DNA of 64,000 nucleotides from Bipolaris cookei. Taxonomy: Eukaryota > Ascomycota > Dothideomycetes > Pleosporales > Pleosporaceae. Shown in pieces: positions 23,019 to 34,000 of this stretch (positions are counted from its first letter, which is position 1; each line of letters begins with the position of its first letter). The stretch is from positions 682,001 to 746,000 of the forward strand of contig NRSV01000006.1 in the NCBI GenBank assembly GCA_002286855.1, in the 5' to 3' direction. Below the pieces are notes generated by a model. That model saw only the letters and a list, made by a program, of their open reading frames with translations. It was not told the origin of the DNA and did not search any database. Position numbers and translations under genes: made by a program.

Positions 23019-26000
23019 ATGGCACGGATCCTTGTCAAAGAATCGAACAAACCGAGCACACGATCGAAAGCAACATCGATGCCTGAGCACAGGAAGCCTC
23101 TATTACCCACAAGGAGAAAGCTTCCTTGGCTTGAAGACAACTGCCCTCATGCTTCGCGCAAAGGCTCAGTAAATGGCCAGCTTGCCAGTTCTATAGGAAC
23201 TCCGCATAACACACCAGTGGATGGTCCTGGTAGTTCGGCGAACTTACCATCTCCAGGCACCCGTGTTCCAAGTCGCAGGACCTCTGCCTCTGTTGCCTCA
23301 TGGGCTGCAGTAGGGACCAAGCCAATAGCGCGAAGGCAAACATATGTCTCGCCGGTTGACAGTCGAAGCACCTCAGCGACTGGAAGTAGCCCATCGCCAG
23401 CTACAAGACACCAGCAGTCAGAGGCTCGACGGACATCCTCAGCTTCTAGCAAAGCAACTCCACCGAGAACGGCCCACCGAATATCGATTTCAAAACCGCA
23501 TAATCCTCAAAAACGGCTATCAATTGTGCACATCAAAGATGATATCGATCATCCCAAGCACAATGATTACCGCTCGCGCGCTCAGAGTTTGGCACCCATT
23601 CCAGATCATCTGGGGCAGCCTGAAATACCAGAACATATCATCATGCCAACGAGGTGCGATTCTGATAACACGTCAACGGAAGCGATCGTGTCGAGGATTC
23701 AAGGGCCATCTCACAGCGCCTTCGAGCATAGCGCTAGCAGAAGGATAGGTAGGGCAGTAGACGATCTGGAAGACATGGTACAAGAAGCCGTCGAAGTTGC
23801 CGAGGGTACTCAAGATCAAGGTCAAGTAAGGGAGATATATGAGATCATCGAAGGTGCTAGAAAGGCCGTTCAAGAGGCATCTGTAGAACCCACACATCTC
23901 ATGGTAACAGCTTCTCCTCTCAAAGCATCTAGCTCTTCTAGCCCATCTTTGAGGCTCTATCACACAGCAGGGTCTCCTGGGAACATACTCGAAAATGCTG
24001 CGCCCAATGTACATCCGCTCCATGGACTCCATAGAGGCTCAGTATCCCATGATTGGGCATATTCGAGCCAAGAACGCCCAGAACAAGAAGATCCGACGGT
24101 GCTTGTAATTGAAAGAGAGAATGAGCAAGACCGTACCGGATCAGAAACTCGTAACAGTGTTCCTCAGCCAAAGCATATCAAAGCAGCCCCTAGGGAGCAT
24201 GTAGACTTTGTGCTTCGCCCGGTAGGCCGAGACGAATCCCGTGGTCGTTCACGCCAACGAAATACCGACGAGTCTAGATATAATCGACACCCTCACCTGC
24301 TGAAAAAGAGCCTCAAACGTACTCCTCTGTCCGATTCGGAATCCGACCAGAAATATACTGGCTTGGACGATAACAACAGTTCATCCGAGGAAGACCATTC
24401 ACTAGTAAAAGCCTATGGTAACGAACTGACGGTCCGAGGGCAGGTGCATCATCATACATTTAACTTGGTACGGCCTCACCGCAGACAGCCAATTGCAAGG
24501 AATTGGTCCACAGGCAAAAAACGCCTGACTGCAACGATAGCATGCATCAACACAGCTCTACTCGGCATCATTGTTGGCATTTACGCTGGCGAGGTACCAC
24601 GTATACAGTACTCTCTAGCAGACGAGCAGCATGTGACCATTGTTGGCAACGCAGTCTTATTCGCGGGACTTGCTATTTCTACTCTCTTTGCTTGGACCCT
24701 ACCTCTCCTTCACGGACGGAAGCCTTACGTTCTCTCTGCCTTGACAATTGCTCTGCCACTCCAGTTTCCTCAAGCTATCGTTGTAAGCGGTTATGCCAAC
24801 AAAGACCCCGCGTTGCGCGTTGGGCTCCTGCTGGCTCGCGGAGCATCAGGCCTCGTTCTCGGTTTTGCCAACGTGAACTACATCACCGTGCTACTCGACC
24901 TATTTGGTGCCTCGTTGCAATCAAAGAACCCGCACCAAGAATTTGTTGTTGCCAACGACGTGCGCCGTCATGGTGGAGGCATGGGCTTATGGCTGGGAAT
25001 CTGGTCTTGGTGCTGGATCGGCTCGCTTGCTGTAGGCTTCCAGCTCGGTGCTGCGATTATCGAAGATTTGCAGCCTCAATGGGGGTTCTACGTTGTAATT
25101 CTGATTCTATTAGTTGCTTTGATACTCAACATTACTGCTTCAGAAACACGACGGGCACAGTTTCGCGGGTCGGTAACTGAAGTGTACGACAAAGATGAGA
25201 ATTACATTACCAGGCGGGCCAGCAGGGGAGAGGTAAAGTTGCATATTCAGACTGAGGGTCCAAGGTACTGGTTTGAAGAAGTATGGGCGGGGATCAAGCT
25301 CATGACTATGATGCTCCTTCAACCGGGCTTCCTCGTCCTTGCGGTCTATCTAGGCTGGATCTACGCACAAGTTGTGCTTGTCATTGTTCTCCTGGGTGCC
25401 CTCTTGTCACGAGACTACAGATGGAGATCGACATTGGTGGGCGCAGGCGTCATGTCTGTTGCCATTGGCGGACTCTTAGCCATACCCATGACAAAGGCCG
25501 GTATCTTCTCTCGCGACCGCAAAAGGTCATTTCGTACCGACTCGATGACATTTGAGAAGCAAGTCACTTGGACCAGCCATCTAGTGCGGCGCGCTGTCTT
25601 CACACTCACACTTCCTCTCATGGGAATGGCATATACAATCTCGTCAGCTGGGCGCCTTCATCCATACGTTGTGCCAATCATCTTCGCCGGTGCAATAGGG
25701 TTCCTCAGCATTCTCGCCATAGCTGAGTGCCACGGGCTCATAATGGAGACATTTGACACGTGTGATTTACAACCTGGAGTCAATACAAAGCATCGTCTCC
25801 AAAGTATGGCAGCTCAAGACCGTAGAAGACAAACAAACTACTCGTCATTTCCTCGCATCACAGCTGGCATATTTGCCAGCCAGATCATTGCCTTCATACT
25901 CGCTGCTATAGCAACTATAGTCGGAGGAAACATGACACGACGGCTCGGAGCTCAAACATCGACGGGCGTCACAGCAGGTATTCTCCTAGGCCTAACTATT

Positions 26001-26303
26001 CTTCTAATCTTGGTCCTCTTGCGTTTCAGGTCCGTGCAAGTCATACCAAATCATACTTTTGGCACCAGACGCGACACAGCAGCATGGGAGGAGTTCAAAG
26101 ACCTAGAGAAGATGGGTAGAGGCAGCGATTGGCAAGCAGTAGTGATCGGGAATCCGAGTGGCAAGATGAGGAGAATGAGCGTGCTTGAGTTGGGGGCTTT
26201 GAGTCGATGGACGGAGATTAGAAAGTTGAATTTTTTGATCAAAGGGGTGATGTTGGGCCAGCCGAAGGAGAAGAAGAGGGAGGCTCCTAGAGATGACTGG
26301 TAG
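23019..26303 (+). CDS. Large MFS-like 12-TM protein with long disordered N-terminus
   Basis: Single exon, 1094 aa from the first ATG at 23019. Residues 1 to about 485 are Ser/Thr/Pro/Arg-rich with no fold visible, apart from a short possible helix (DDLEDMVQEAVEVAEG). From about residue 490 (WSTGKKRLTATIACINT) there are about 12 hydrophobic segments with a TM2-3 loop LPLLHGRKPYV that resembles the MFS A-motif, and a cytosolic loop of about 90 residues between TM6 and TM7. The protein ends with a soluble tail of about 80 residues. I recall the membrane part as a conserved but uncharacterised ascomycete family; no substrate is known to me. The plus-strand leader before the ATG is short. Absence of introns contrasts with its neighbours. 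Confidence 0.8.
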   Translation: MARILVKESNKPSTRSKATSMPEHRKPLLPTRRKLPWLEDNCPHASRKGSVNGQLASSIGTPHNTPVDGPGSSANLPSPGTRVPSRRTSASVASWAAVGTKPIARRQTYVSPVDSRSTSATGSSPSPATRHQQSEARRTSSASSKATPPRTAHRISISKPHNPQKRLSIVHIKDDIDHPKHNDYRSRAQSLAPIPDHLGQPEIPEHIIMPTRCDSDNTSTEAIVSRIQGPSHSAFEHSASRRIGRAVDDLEDMVQEAVEVAEGTQDQGQVREIYEIIEGARKAVQEASVEPTHLMVTASPLKASSSSSPSLRLYHTAGSPGNILENAAPNVHPLHGLHRGSVSHDWAYSSQERPEQEDPTVLVIERENEQDRTGSETRNSVPQPKHIKAAPREHVDFVLRPVGRDESRGRSRQRNTDESRYNRHPHLLKKSLKRTPLSDSESDQKYTGLDDNNSSSEEDHSLVKAYGNELTVRGQVHHHTFNLVRPHRRQPIARNWSTGKKRLTATIACINTALLGIIVGIYAGEVPRIQYSLADEQHVTIVGNAVLFAGLAISTLFAWTLPLLHGRKPYVLSALTIALPLQFPQAIVVSGYANKDPALRVGLLLARGASGLVLGFANVNYITVLLDLFGASLQSKNPHQEFVVANDVRRHGGGMGLWLGIWSWCWIGSLAVGFQLGAAIIEDLQPQWGFYVVILILLVALILNITASETRRAQFRGSVTEVYDKDENYITRRASRGEVKLHIQTEGPRYWFEEVWAGIKLMTMMLLQPGFLVLAVYLGWIYAQVVLVIVLLGALLSRDYRWRSTLVGAGVMSVAIGGLLAIPMTKAGIFSRDRKRSFRTDSMTFEKQVTWTSHLVRRAVFTLTLPLMGMAYTISSAGRLHPYVVPIIFAGAIGFLSILAIAECHGLIMETFDTCDLQPGVNTKHRLQSMAAQDRRRQTNYSSFPRITAGIFASQIIAFILAAIATIVGGNMTRRLGAQTSTGVTAGILLGLTILLILVLLRFRSVQVIPNHTFGTRRDTAAWEEFKDLEKMGRGSDWQAVVIGNPSGKMRRMSVLELGALSRWTEIRKLNFLIKGVMLGQPKEKKREAPRDDW

Positions 26304-26827
26304 GTGATGAATTAGAGGGGAGGATTAATGAGATTGTCGTTTTTGTTGTTTCTTAGAGCATACCTAACCCCTGATGATTTACTAGAGAAGGGGTCGAGCG
26401 AAGTATTTTGGAATCAAACCTTTACAAAATATCAGTAGCTCGCCGAGTGATAAGCTACACAGTCTGGTATCAAGCCGTATTGACGCTAAGAAAAGACATG
26501 TACCAGCGCTGTGGTTAAGATGCAATATTCTCATGTGCCGTGAATGATGACGTAAGTACGGTTTTCTACAGTCACTGCATTCTTTAGACACATAGATTTG
26601 GCTGCATTTAGTTTGCTCTGCTAGCAAATGTGCTGAATATACAATAGACCAAAAATGTTGGGTGATGTAAAGATGAACACTCATTCAATCTCCTGAGCCG
26701 CTGAGGGTTCCGACAAGCGGCGCACGGCCCCCTCGGAAAAATCGTCAGCTCACTGCCGGAGCTCCATCCACCCTCACGAGCAGACGACCGGCGCCAACCC
26801 ATCTTCCCTCGCTCAATTCGCATCAAG
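26304..26827. other. Intergenic: promoter of ATP20
   Basis: 524 bases between two plus-strand genes. The last 130 bases before the ATG at 26828 are C-rich, ending CAATTCGCATCAAG, a typical leader. Nothing else can be called. Confidence 0.5.
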
Positions 26828-27752
26828 ATGTCTCTCGCCGCATCCCGTGCCGTGTTACGGCAATCGACGTTCACCGTCCGCCGCGCTGGCATCCGCAATG
26901 CCTCGACGACCGCCGAAACCACCAACACGGTAAAAGACGCGGCGTCAAAGGCACAGTCAAAGGCATCAGAGGGACTCTCCAAGGTCCAGAGTTCGGCGAG
27001 CTCTGCGGCGTCGAGCGCTGGCCAGACCGTCAGCAATGCGTCGCAGCAAGCCACGGGCCGCGTAGGAAGGATGGTCAATTTCGTACAAGGTTAGTCACAC
27101 CCATGGGTGAGGGGCGCGGGGAGACGTTCAATGGCATCAGGCGGATCATGGGCTGTAAGAAGAGCAGGAAGTGAAGGCTACGACGCTCAATGGGTCGCCA
27201 GAGGAGTGATATACGCCTTATCAGGGGAGCAGCGAGAGGGGCATTGATAAATTCACATCACGCTATTTGACAGCGCCATCGAAATAACGTGGCTGTGCCT
27301 GATGATCCATTTACTGACAATTGCACAGGAATCATTCCCCGGGCCACCTACTATGGAAAGGTTGGACTCGAGCTCGGCAAGCTCATTGCCCAGCAGCGAA
27401 ACATGCAACCACCGTAAGCTTCCCACAATTGCAGGCAATGTTTACGTCTGTTTTGGAGCACAACCAATTAACGACTATCAGATCCGTTCAGACCATGCAA
27501 AACTACATCCAGCCCGCTTTGAACGCCCTCCGCAACCCAAGCACCCTCTTCAGCCGCCTGGCCAGCGAGGCTAACAGCGCCACCCAGCAGTCACCCGCCA
27601 ACGTCATCGCACAAATCCGAAACGTCCCCCGCGCACAGTGGTACTCGATTGGTGTAGTTGCCGCTGAGGTCATTGGCTTCTTCTCGGTTGGCGAGATCAT
27701 TGGCCGTTTCAAGCTGGTTGGCTACAGGACCAAGAAGGACGAGCACCACTGA
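26828..27752 (+). CDS. ATP20: Mitochondrial ATP synthase subunit g (Atp20)
   Basis: Exons 26828-27089, 27329-27413, 27482-27752; 205 aa, in frame. The first intron (239 nt) is the longest in the window. The N-terminus is Arg/Ser/Ala-rich without acidic residues (a mitochondrial presequence), then an Ala/Ser-rich amphipathic stretch (KAQSKASEGLSKVQ). The core contains GIIPRATYYGKVGLELGKL and ends with the single TM helix (WYSIGVVAAEVIGFFSVGEIIGRF), which carries the G-x-x-x-G pattern used for F1Fo dimer contacts. Known role: a non-catalytic Fo subunit in the inner membrane that promotes ATP synthase dimerisation and cristae curvature, together with subunit e. Confidence 0.93.
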
Positions 27753-28198
27753 GTACGATAAAGTGAACAAGACCAAGACATGACATTCAAGTATACATTT
27801 GGCGCCAAGCCAAAAGTTAGATGTGCGACGAGGGGCGGGGTGAGGAAACACTGTACGATTTCGCGGGCTGATGAGCCGACCAAGTGTGTTTGCGGTGCAT
27901 TCGGGGTGCAAGGGATCCGATACTGTATACTGCACATACCTCTGATTTAGATTCCATTTTCTACATGTGCACTTTTACTGGCAATGCATCTACTTCAGTA
28001 AATGATTGGCCATAGCCCGTGCTGTGAATGCTATGTCAGGTGTTCGGCACTAGTTCGGCCAAATAGCCCCGGCCCAGTTATTTTTCCCATTGCAACAATG
28101 CAACTTTTGCATCGCGAACACCTTCAAATTGAGCTCCGTATGGAAAACCTGATGTCGAGTGCACTACCACAGATTACCCCATCTGCACCATCACTGCC
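27753..28198. other. Intergenic: ATP20 3' flank and ROK1 promoter
   Basis: 446 bases between two plus-strand genes. I see no coding sequence. The ROK1 ATG at 28199 follows a CACTGCC context. Confidence 0.5.
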
Positions 28199-30442
28199 AT
28201 GAACGTATTCAAGCTCCTTTCACGATCTTCCCAAGCAGCGCAGAGCTCGCACGCGCAAAAGCTTCCCTCCTCCGGCGCCGTCGCAAACCCACAGCTCTTC
28301 GGTCACAACGAGCCACCACAGTCGCCCGATTCGTCCAACTCGAGTCGCAAACGGAAGAGAGGGCAGAATGTCGTAGAGCCAGAGTCTGGTTCTGCTGCCT
28401 CACCCGCAGATCTTGATTTCTTTGGTGGAGGCGCAGGCAGAGACGCACAGACTGGCGGGGACAAATTATCAAAGAAGCAGAGAAAGAAGCAGAAGAAAAA
28501 GGAGCGAGAAGAGGCGGCAAATTTGGAGAGGGAGATAAACGATATCCAACAAGAACCGTACGACGTGGAGGAATGTAAGAGGATACTACGCTCACACAAG
28601 CTAAAGGTTTCTGTGTTGGAGGACTTTGCGCCACAAATAGAAGAGCCGCGTAAGGAGAAGAAGTCGAAAAAGAAGAAGGAAGAGGAGAAGTTCAAGGAGA
28701 AAAAGAAGGATACGAAGAAGACATTGTACCCTCAACCCGTCACATCGTTTGCGCAACTTCGAACACGATACGGCATATCGAGACGCCTCGCAGAGAATAT
28801 AATAGAGCAGGGTTACAAGTTGCCGACGGAGGTTCAACTGGGGGCCTTGCCACTGCTGCTGCGCAAGAAGGGTGAGCAAGGCCTCTTGCAAGACATCGGG
28901 AATTTGTCTGGTGCGGAGTACAATGGAGATATCGACCTTTTGACAGTTGCGCCCACGGGCAGCGGAAAGACTATAGCATTTCTCATACCGATCATCGATG
29001 CGCTGCTTTCGGAAAGCAAGACTACAGAAGCCAAGATTGGTCCTCGTGCGGTCGTACTTGCGCCCACAAGAGAGCTGGCGTCGCAGATTGTGAATGAGGC
29101 AAGGAAGCTGGCAAAAGGTACTTCAGTCAAGGCTACGCTTATGAGGAAGGGCATGCAGGTGATGGCACACGAGGAAAATGAGATTGAGGAGACAAAAGAC
29201 AATGAGACCGAAGACTCGTCCGAAGCATCTGATGATGATGGAGATGAATCAGAATCAGAAAATGAAGAGAAGGAAGTATCTAAAAAGAAGACAGGTCGTC
29301 GAGCAGAGCTTGTGAAGGCGGCGATTCTCGTTTCAACCCCGCTTGCTCTTGTGAATACTCTGAAGCGCAAAGATGGAACCATTGCAAACGTCCCTAGCAT
29401 ATCTCAACTTGTCCTCGACGAAGCCGACGTCCTCCTCGATCCTCTGTTCCGCGAACAAACTCTGGCTGTATGGAACGCATGCACAAATCCCAGCCTTCGC
29501 GTTGGACTCTGGTCAGCAACAATGGGATCGAACATCGAAAGCCTGGCAATCTCTACTCTAAACGACCGCTGGTCTACCATTTCCTCATCAAAATCCGCTC
29601 TACCCCCTCGATCACCACTCATCCGCCTCGTCGTCGGCCTCAAAGACAGCGCCATCCCAAACATATCCCACCAACTAACCTACGCCGCCACCGAGCAAGG
29701 CAAACTCCTCGGCCTTCGCCAACTCCTTCACCCGACCGCCCTCCACACCGACTCATCCCAACCCATCCTCCGTCCCCCCTTCCTTGTCTTCACCCAAACA
29801 ATCCCACGAGCGATAGCCCTTCACTCCGAACTCCTCTACGACATACCTCCCGAAGCCGGCGGCAGCTCGCGCATCGCCGTGCTCCATGCAGACCTCAGCT
29901 CTTCCGCCCGCGACACAATCATGACGCGCTTCCGCAAAGGCGAAATCTGGGTCCTCATCACCACCGATCTGCTCGCCCGCGGAATCGACTTCCGCGGCCT
30001 CAACGGCGTCGTAAACTACGACGCCCCTTCCTCCGCCGCCGCCTACGTCCATCGTGTTGGCCGCACGGGACGGGCTGGCCGCACGGGCGGCGTCGCAGTT
30101 ACCTTTTACACCCAGGACGATATCCCCTACGTTAAACTTATCGCAAACGTTATTCGGGCGTCTGAGGCCCTGCGAGGTGTCAGTGCGGATGAGGGCAGTG
30201 TCAAACAGTGGTTGCTAGATGCGTTGCCGACGCCGTCGAAGAGGGATAGGCAGGTGCTTAAGAGGAGGGGGGTTGAAGCACGACGGACGGGCAAGGCGAG
30301 TAGGATTAGTAGTAAGAGTGGGTATGAGAGGCGGATTGAGAATATGCGCAAGGAGAAGAGGGAGAAGGCGAGGAGGAAGGGGGAGAGTAGGGAGAGTGGG
30401 AGTGAGGGGGGAGGGGAAGGCGAGTTTAAGGGGTTTGATTAA
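28199..30442 (+). CDS. ROK1: DEAD-box RNA helicase ROK1 (DDX52 homologue)
   Basis: Single exon, 747 aa. The N-terminus is Lys-rich and nuclear/nucleolar in character (KKQRKKQKKKEREE; KEKKSKKKKEEEKFKEKKK). Q-motif region GYKLPTEVQ at about 205; motif I APTGSGKT at 251-258; Ia PTRELASQ at about 288; II DEAD at about 407; III SAT at about 438; motifs IV-VI in the C-terminal lobe (VLITTDLLARGIDF; HRVGRTGRAGRTGG). Known for the family: 18S rRNA maturation, release of snR30 and 40S assembly in the nucleolus. Odd: an acidic insert of about 45 residues (about 321-365, rich in Glu/Asp/Ser) interrupts lobe 1 between motifs Ia and II. The assignment to Rok1 rather than another DEAD protein rests on the positive N-terminus, the LTVAPTGSGKT and ARGIDFRG contexts and overall length. 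Confidence 0.9.
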   Translation: MNVFKLLSRSSQAAQSSHAQKLPSSGAVANPQLFGHNEPPQSPDSSNSSRKRKRGQNVVEPESGSAASPADLDFFGGGAGRDAQTGGDKLSKKQRKKQKKKEREEAANLEREINDIQQEPYDVEECKRILRSHKLKVSVLEDFAPQIEEPRKEKKSKKKKEEEKFKEKKKDTKKTLYPQPVTSFAQLRTRYGISRRLAENIIEQGYKLPTEVQLGALPLLLRKKGEQGLLQDIGNLSGAEYNGDIDLLTVAPTGSGKTIAFLIPIIDALLSESKTTEAKIGPRAVVLAPTRELASQIVNEARKLAKGTSVKATLMRKGMQVMAHEENEIEETKDNETEDSSEASDDDGDESESENEEKEVSKKKTGRRAELVKAAILVSTPLALVNTLKRKDGTIANVPSISQLVLDEADVLLDPLFREQTLAVWNACTNPSLRVGLWSATMGSNIESLAISTLNDRWSTISSSKSALPPRSPLIRLVVGLKDSAIPNISHQLTYAATEQGKLLGLRQLLHPTALHTDSSQPILRPPFLVFTQTIPRAIALHSELLYDIPPEAGGSSRIAVLHADLSSSARDTIMTRFRKGEIWVLITTDLLARGIDFRGLNGVVNYDAPSSAAAYVHRVGRTGRAGRTGGVAVTFYTQDDIPYVKLIANVIRASEALRGVSADEGSVKQWLLDALPTPSKRDRQVLKRRGVEARRTGKASRISSKSGYERRIENMRKEKREKARRKGESRESGSEGGGEGEFKGFD

Positions 30443-31011
30443 GGGGGGTGGGATGGATTTGAAGTGTACAGATAGTTATATTCTGTTAAAAATTCATTAT
30501 TCTTTACTAATATTTGCTGATGTCACACAACTATATCAATGATCTGCATACAAGTCCTGCATTTGAAGTCTACCCATTCGTCTCATCCTCGTTACCTACT
30601 TTCTTTTCATCTCGTCTCATTCAACTCAAAAAAAAAGGACAAAAATATATTTTCTGCCATGTACTTTGTACCCTCTCTATCTACTCCCATACGAATCGAA
30701 AATTACGTGTATCACTGCGATATTTCAAGCCCAACGAGGAATAAAAGGACACGTTGTGTATGTAGCAAGTAGATTATTCGAACTGTTGAGGAAATAGTGA
30801 CGTTCTTAGGAGAAGGAGTATGGAGAAATATGCGGTATGTAGAGTTTCAGAGCTCAGTTAATATGAGAGATATTTTAGGGAGCCAAAAAGGAGGAGGTGA
30901 AGGTTTAGGATTTGGTATTTGGTCTATCGGTCGGAAAGGGGCTGGGATGCTTAGGGCAAAGATGGTATACAGCCAAGTAAAGCTGCCTGGTAGACATGTA
31001 ATTTCACTGTC

Positions 31012-31031
31012 TTTTTTTTTTAAAAAAAAAA
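31012..31031. repeat. Perfect T10A10 palindrome
   Basis: Ten T followed directly by ten A, a perfect inverted repeat. Poly(dA:dT) tracts disfavour nucleosomes, and on either RNA strand this would fold back or act as an A/U-rich end signal. It lies 570 bases past the ROK1 stop codon. Confidence 0.9.
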
Positions 31032-34000
31032 TTCTCGGGTCCCTTGTGATTTTCATTTTTCTACCTTGTGATGACAAGAGGGGAGGAGGGGTGAAGGGTT
31101 GAGTTTCGATCTTTTTGGGGGACATCTCGGGTGAGGCAACAAAAGAATAGAAAGCCCAGACAATACACGGCAGCGTAGTACCTTTTGGGTAAACAGATGT
31201 ACCCATGTCTTTATTGTTATCAATTCCTTTTGGCTATCCGCTGGTTTACTGCTTTTTTTGTACTGTGAAAAAAGGGGGAAGCGGTACCACCTTGACTTGA
31301 TGCAAGTATTTGCCTGTCATACCTAATCGGACAGTGTACAATGTGAACAATAAAGCATATGCATCCCAACTCTTCAGATTATCAAAGTAGGTCGACAAGA
31401 AAGAAAAAATCTTATCAAAAGGAAAACAATGCAGCTGTGCATACTATACATGATACCCTGCATCTGCATTTTCTGGATTGGACTTTTGGCAGAAAAGCCG
31501 AAGAATTTCGGATGGAAAAGAGTACCCTCGGAGTACTTATGCTTGCCATGGATAAACAGGGCCAAAAAAGAGGAAGAGGTCTGGGGGATCCTCCCAAAAA
31601 GAGTTAAGACATCTAACTGGAATTGCTCGGGAAAAACCAGCCACAGGAAGCATGCATGCTTGATTTTGTGTGTCTCCGCCCCCCACGGTATGGATCCTGC
31701 CATCACAACTTATGCATGCCACGTTCGATGGCGACGGTAACAAGGGCTTGGCCGGCTGGTTGCGGTTCGGCGAGCCGCAGATAAGGAAAAAAGGGTCGAT
31801 GTTATGCAAGCGCTTGACCTGTTTGAGTTTTTACCATATTCTCGAGCAGCAGAAATCTTTCGCACTGCGGTACTAACCGACCGTCCAGTTCTAGCTTCCG
31901 GAATCTATTCAGAGGACTTGCACAGTTTGCTGGGTTCTGTATAGGCTTGGCATGTCTTGCAGGATATCTGGCGAGTGGCTCGCAACGGCATCAAGGGCTG
32001 TATGGAGTAGGTCGTGCGCTGTCATAGGGCATCGTCATGACACGGGAGGGTGTGGTGGTAGGATTCTGTAGGATTACAAGAAGAATTTGAGCCTTTTCTT
32101 GGTGGCTGTGAATTTATGACTCAAGTTGCAGTCAGAGGTTCAGTGAGTTCAAATGATATGAGCTGGAAATGTAAGCATCTCTGATTCGATTGCTGTGTAG
32201 CGGCTGGCGTTCCAGAATGACGCCTGAATGGTTCTGCAATTCTCCCCGCATCCCACAGCCTAATTTGTTTCTGTCCAATGAGGCCTTTGTAATTACGATG
32301 CGTGATGTTACTGGACTGCAGGCTGCAGAGTACAGGAGACACTGCTTTTTCTTCTTTTGCCAATATGCGGGTCGATGTCCAGCATCAAAGCCTCAGTGGC
32401 GATCCACGCAGCTCTTCTAATGCAAGAACAATTTGATGGTCGCCTGTCGCGTGTAGCCTGTAAAAGGTGGGTCGACGGGTAGTGACAGGATCTTACAAGT
32501 ATCGCTGTCATGTTCAAGATGCACCGCGAAGCAAAACGGGACATCCCTTCATTCAAATGCAGCAGTCATGTAACTAAAAGTGTAACCGAGTAGAAAGATA
32601 AGCCGGGTACCGATTACGTGCATGCAGTTTTATTCCTGGAACGCCTACCCTGTACAGTACTTCAAGAGATGAGACGTTGTATATTCAGCTCATGTCGCGC
32701 TTCGCGCGACAGGGAGGTAAAGCTTCATACGGCTCTGCCACATATTCCTGCCTTGGAGGTCACGTACTTTCCTGGTCATCCCCTTGATGGATTTTTTTTC
32801 TTTTGAAATAAACGCCTCCGATGTATACCATAGCCAGAAAAGGGAATTTCTGATGACACCAATACATGGCACGTAAAACTAAAGTAGGCTGTCAGATACA
32901 ACGAAGCCATACCGTGTGGGTATTCTCTGTGGAATGAGCCGTATTGTAGCGTCTTGGTATAGAAGAAATGTGAAAACGAAGATGGTGGTCTGCTGAGCCT
33001 CCAACAATCATGATCTACTGTCATAAGTGCATTGCTGGTAAGCCAAAACAGAAAGTTCCAGTGGTCTCGCAGTACCGTCGATGCTCGTAGGTCATTGAAT
33101 TGCAGCACGTAAAGGAGTCTTAGAGAAAATCCAAACGCCGTTCATATGAAGAGTGCGCTCAACAATCTGTATGACAGCAGCATCTGTGATCAAGGGATTG
33201 AGCAAATGCCAAAAGGCCTAGACCTGTTGGATATGTCTGCTTGGATGTTTGTTGCATGCATATTCGCATGGGTCCGACGCGCGTCGATTGGAACAGAAGG
33301 CGTCGTTCGATACGAGGGCATAAGCATTATGCTTATTGCCACTGAGTTTTCCTGTGAACGCATGCTTATCATCTCGATAATCAATCTAGATTTGAACTTG
33401 CAGGCGAGTCAGTTGATGTTGTGAAGAGACCTGTTCCTTGCCAGATATACCAATCACACGCGGTGTTTGGGTGTTTGGGTGACCACTGCGGCGTGGCGTG
33501 CCGTATGCACGACATCAAAGGGAATGTCGCCTGATCCTCTAGTCGTCGATCGCTTATATTGCTTGGAAAACTTTTGTGATGTGGGTGCGTATGGCCTTGT
33601 GAAGATTGCGACAGAGTAGCAGGTTTGACTGTGACCTAAGAGAGAGATATGTTAATTGCTCACTGACTGAGGGATCTGGAAAGGCTCTGTTCGGAGAGCA
33701 AAAACCTACTCAATCACGATGAAAACGTATCGAAGATTGTAGGCAAGAGGACAAAGACAAAAGAGGGCTTACCATACTCATCCAGTGGGATGCAGCTAAA
33801 GACTTCGCACACCGTTCACGCAAGGTAAGCAGGATCGTGGTTGCCCACCAGCCTTGAGGCTTTCTGAACGGTAGCGGCTAGGTGTCTGCAGAGGCTTGCA
33901 GATTTGGTTAATGAACTTTACCCTGGCCCCCCGACACAGTGAGAGTTGCAGCGGCCCTCGATTTCCGGTAGTGCGGGATAATAGTCAATATCGTTCGACA

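Noticed and set aside
29470..30135. 221-codon plus-strand frame over ROK1
   Set aside because: Shifted frame of the helicase gene; Pro/Arg/His-rich and without motifs.
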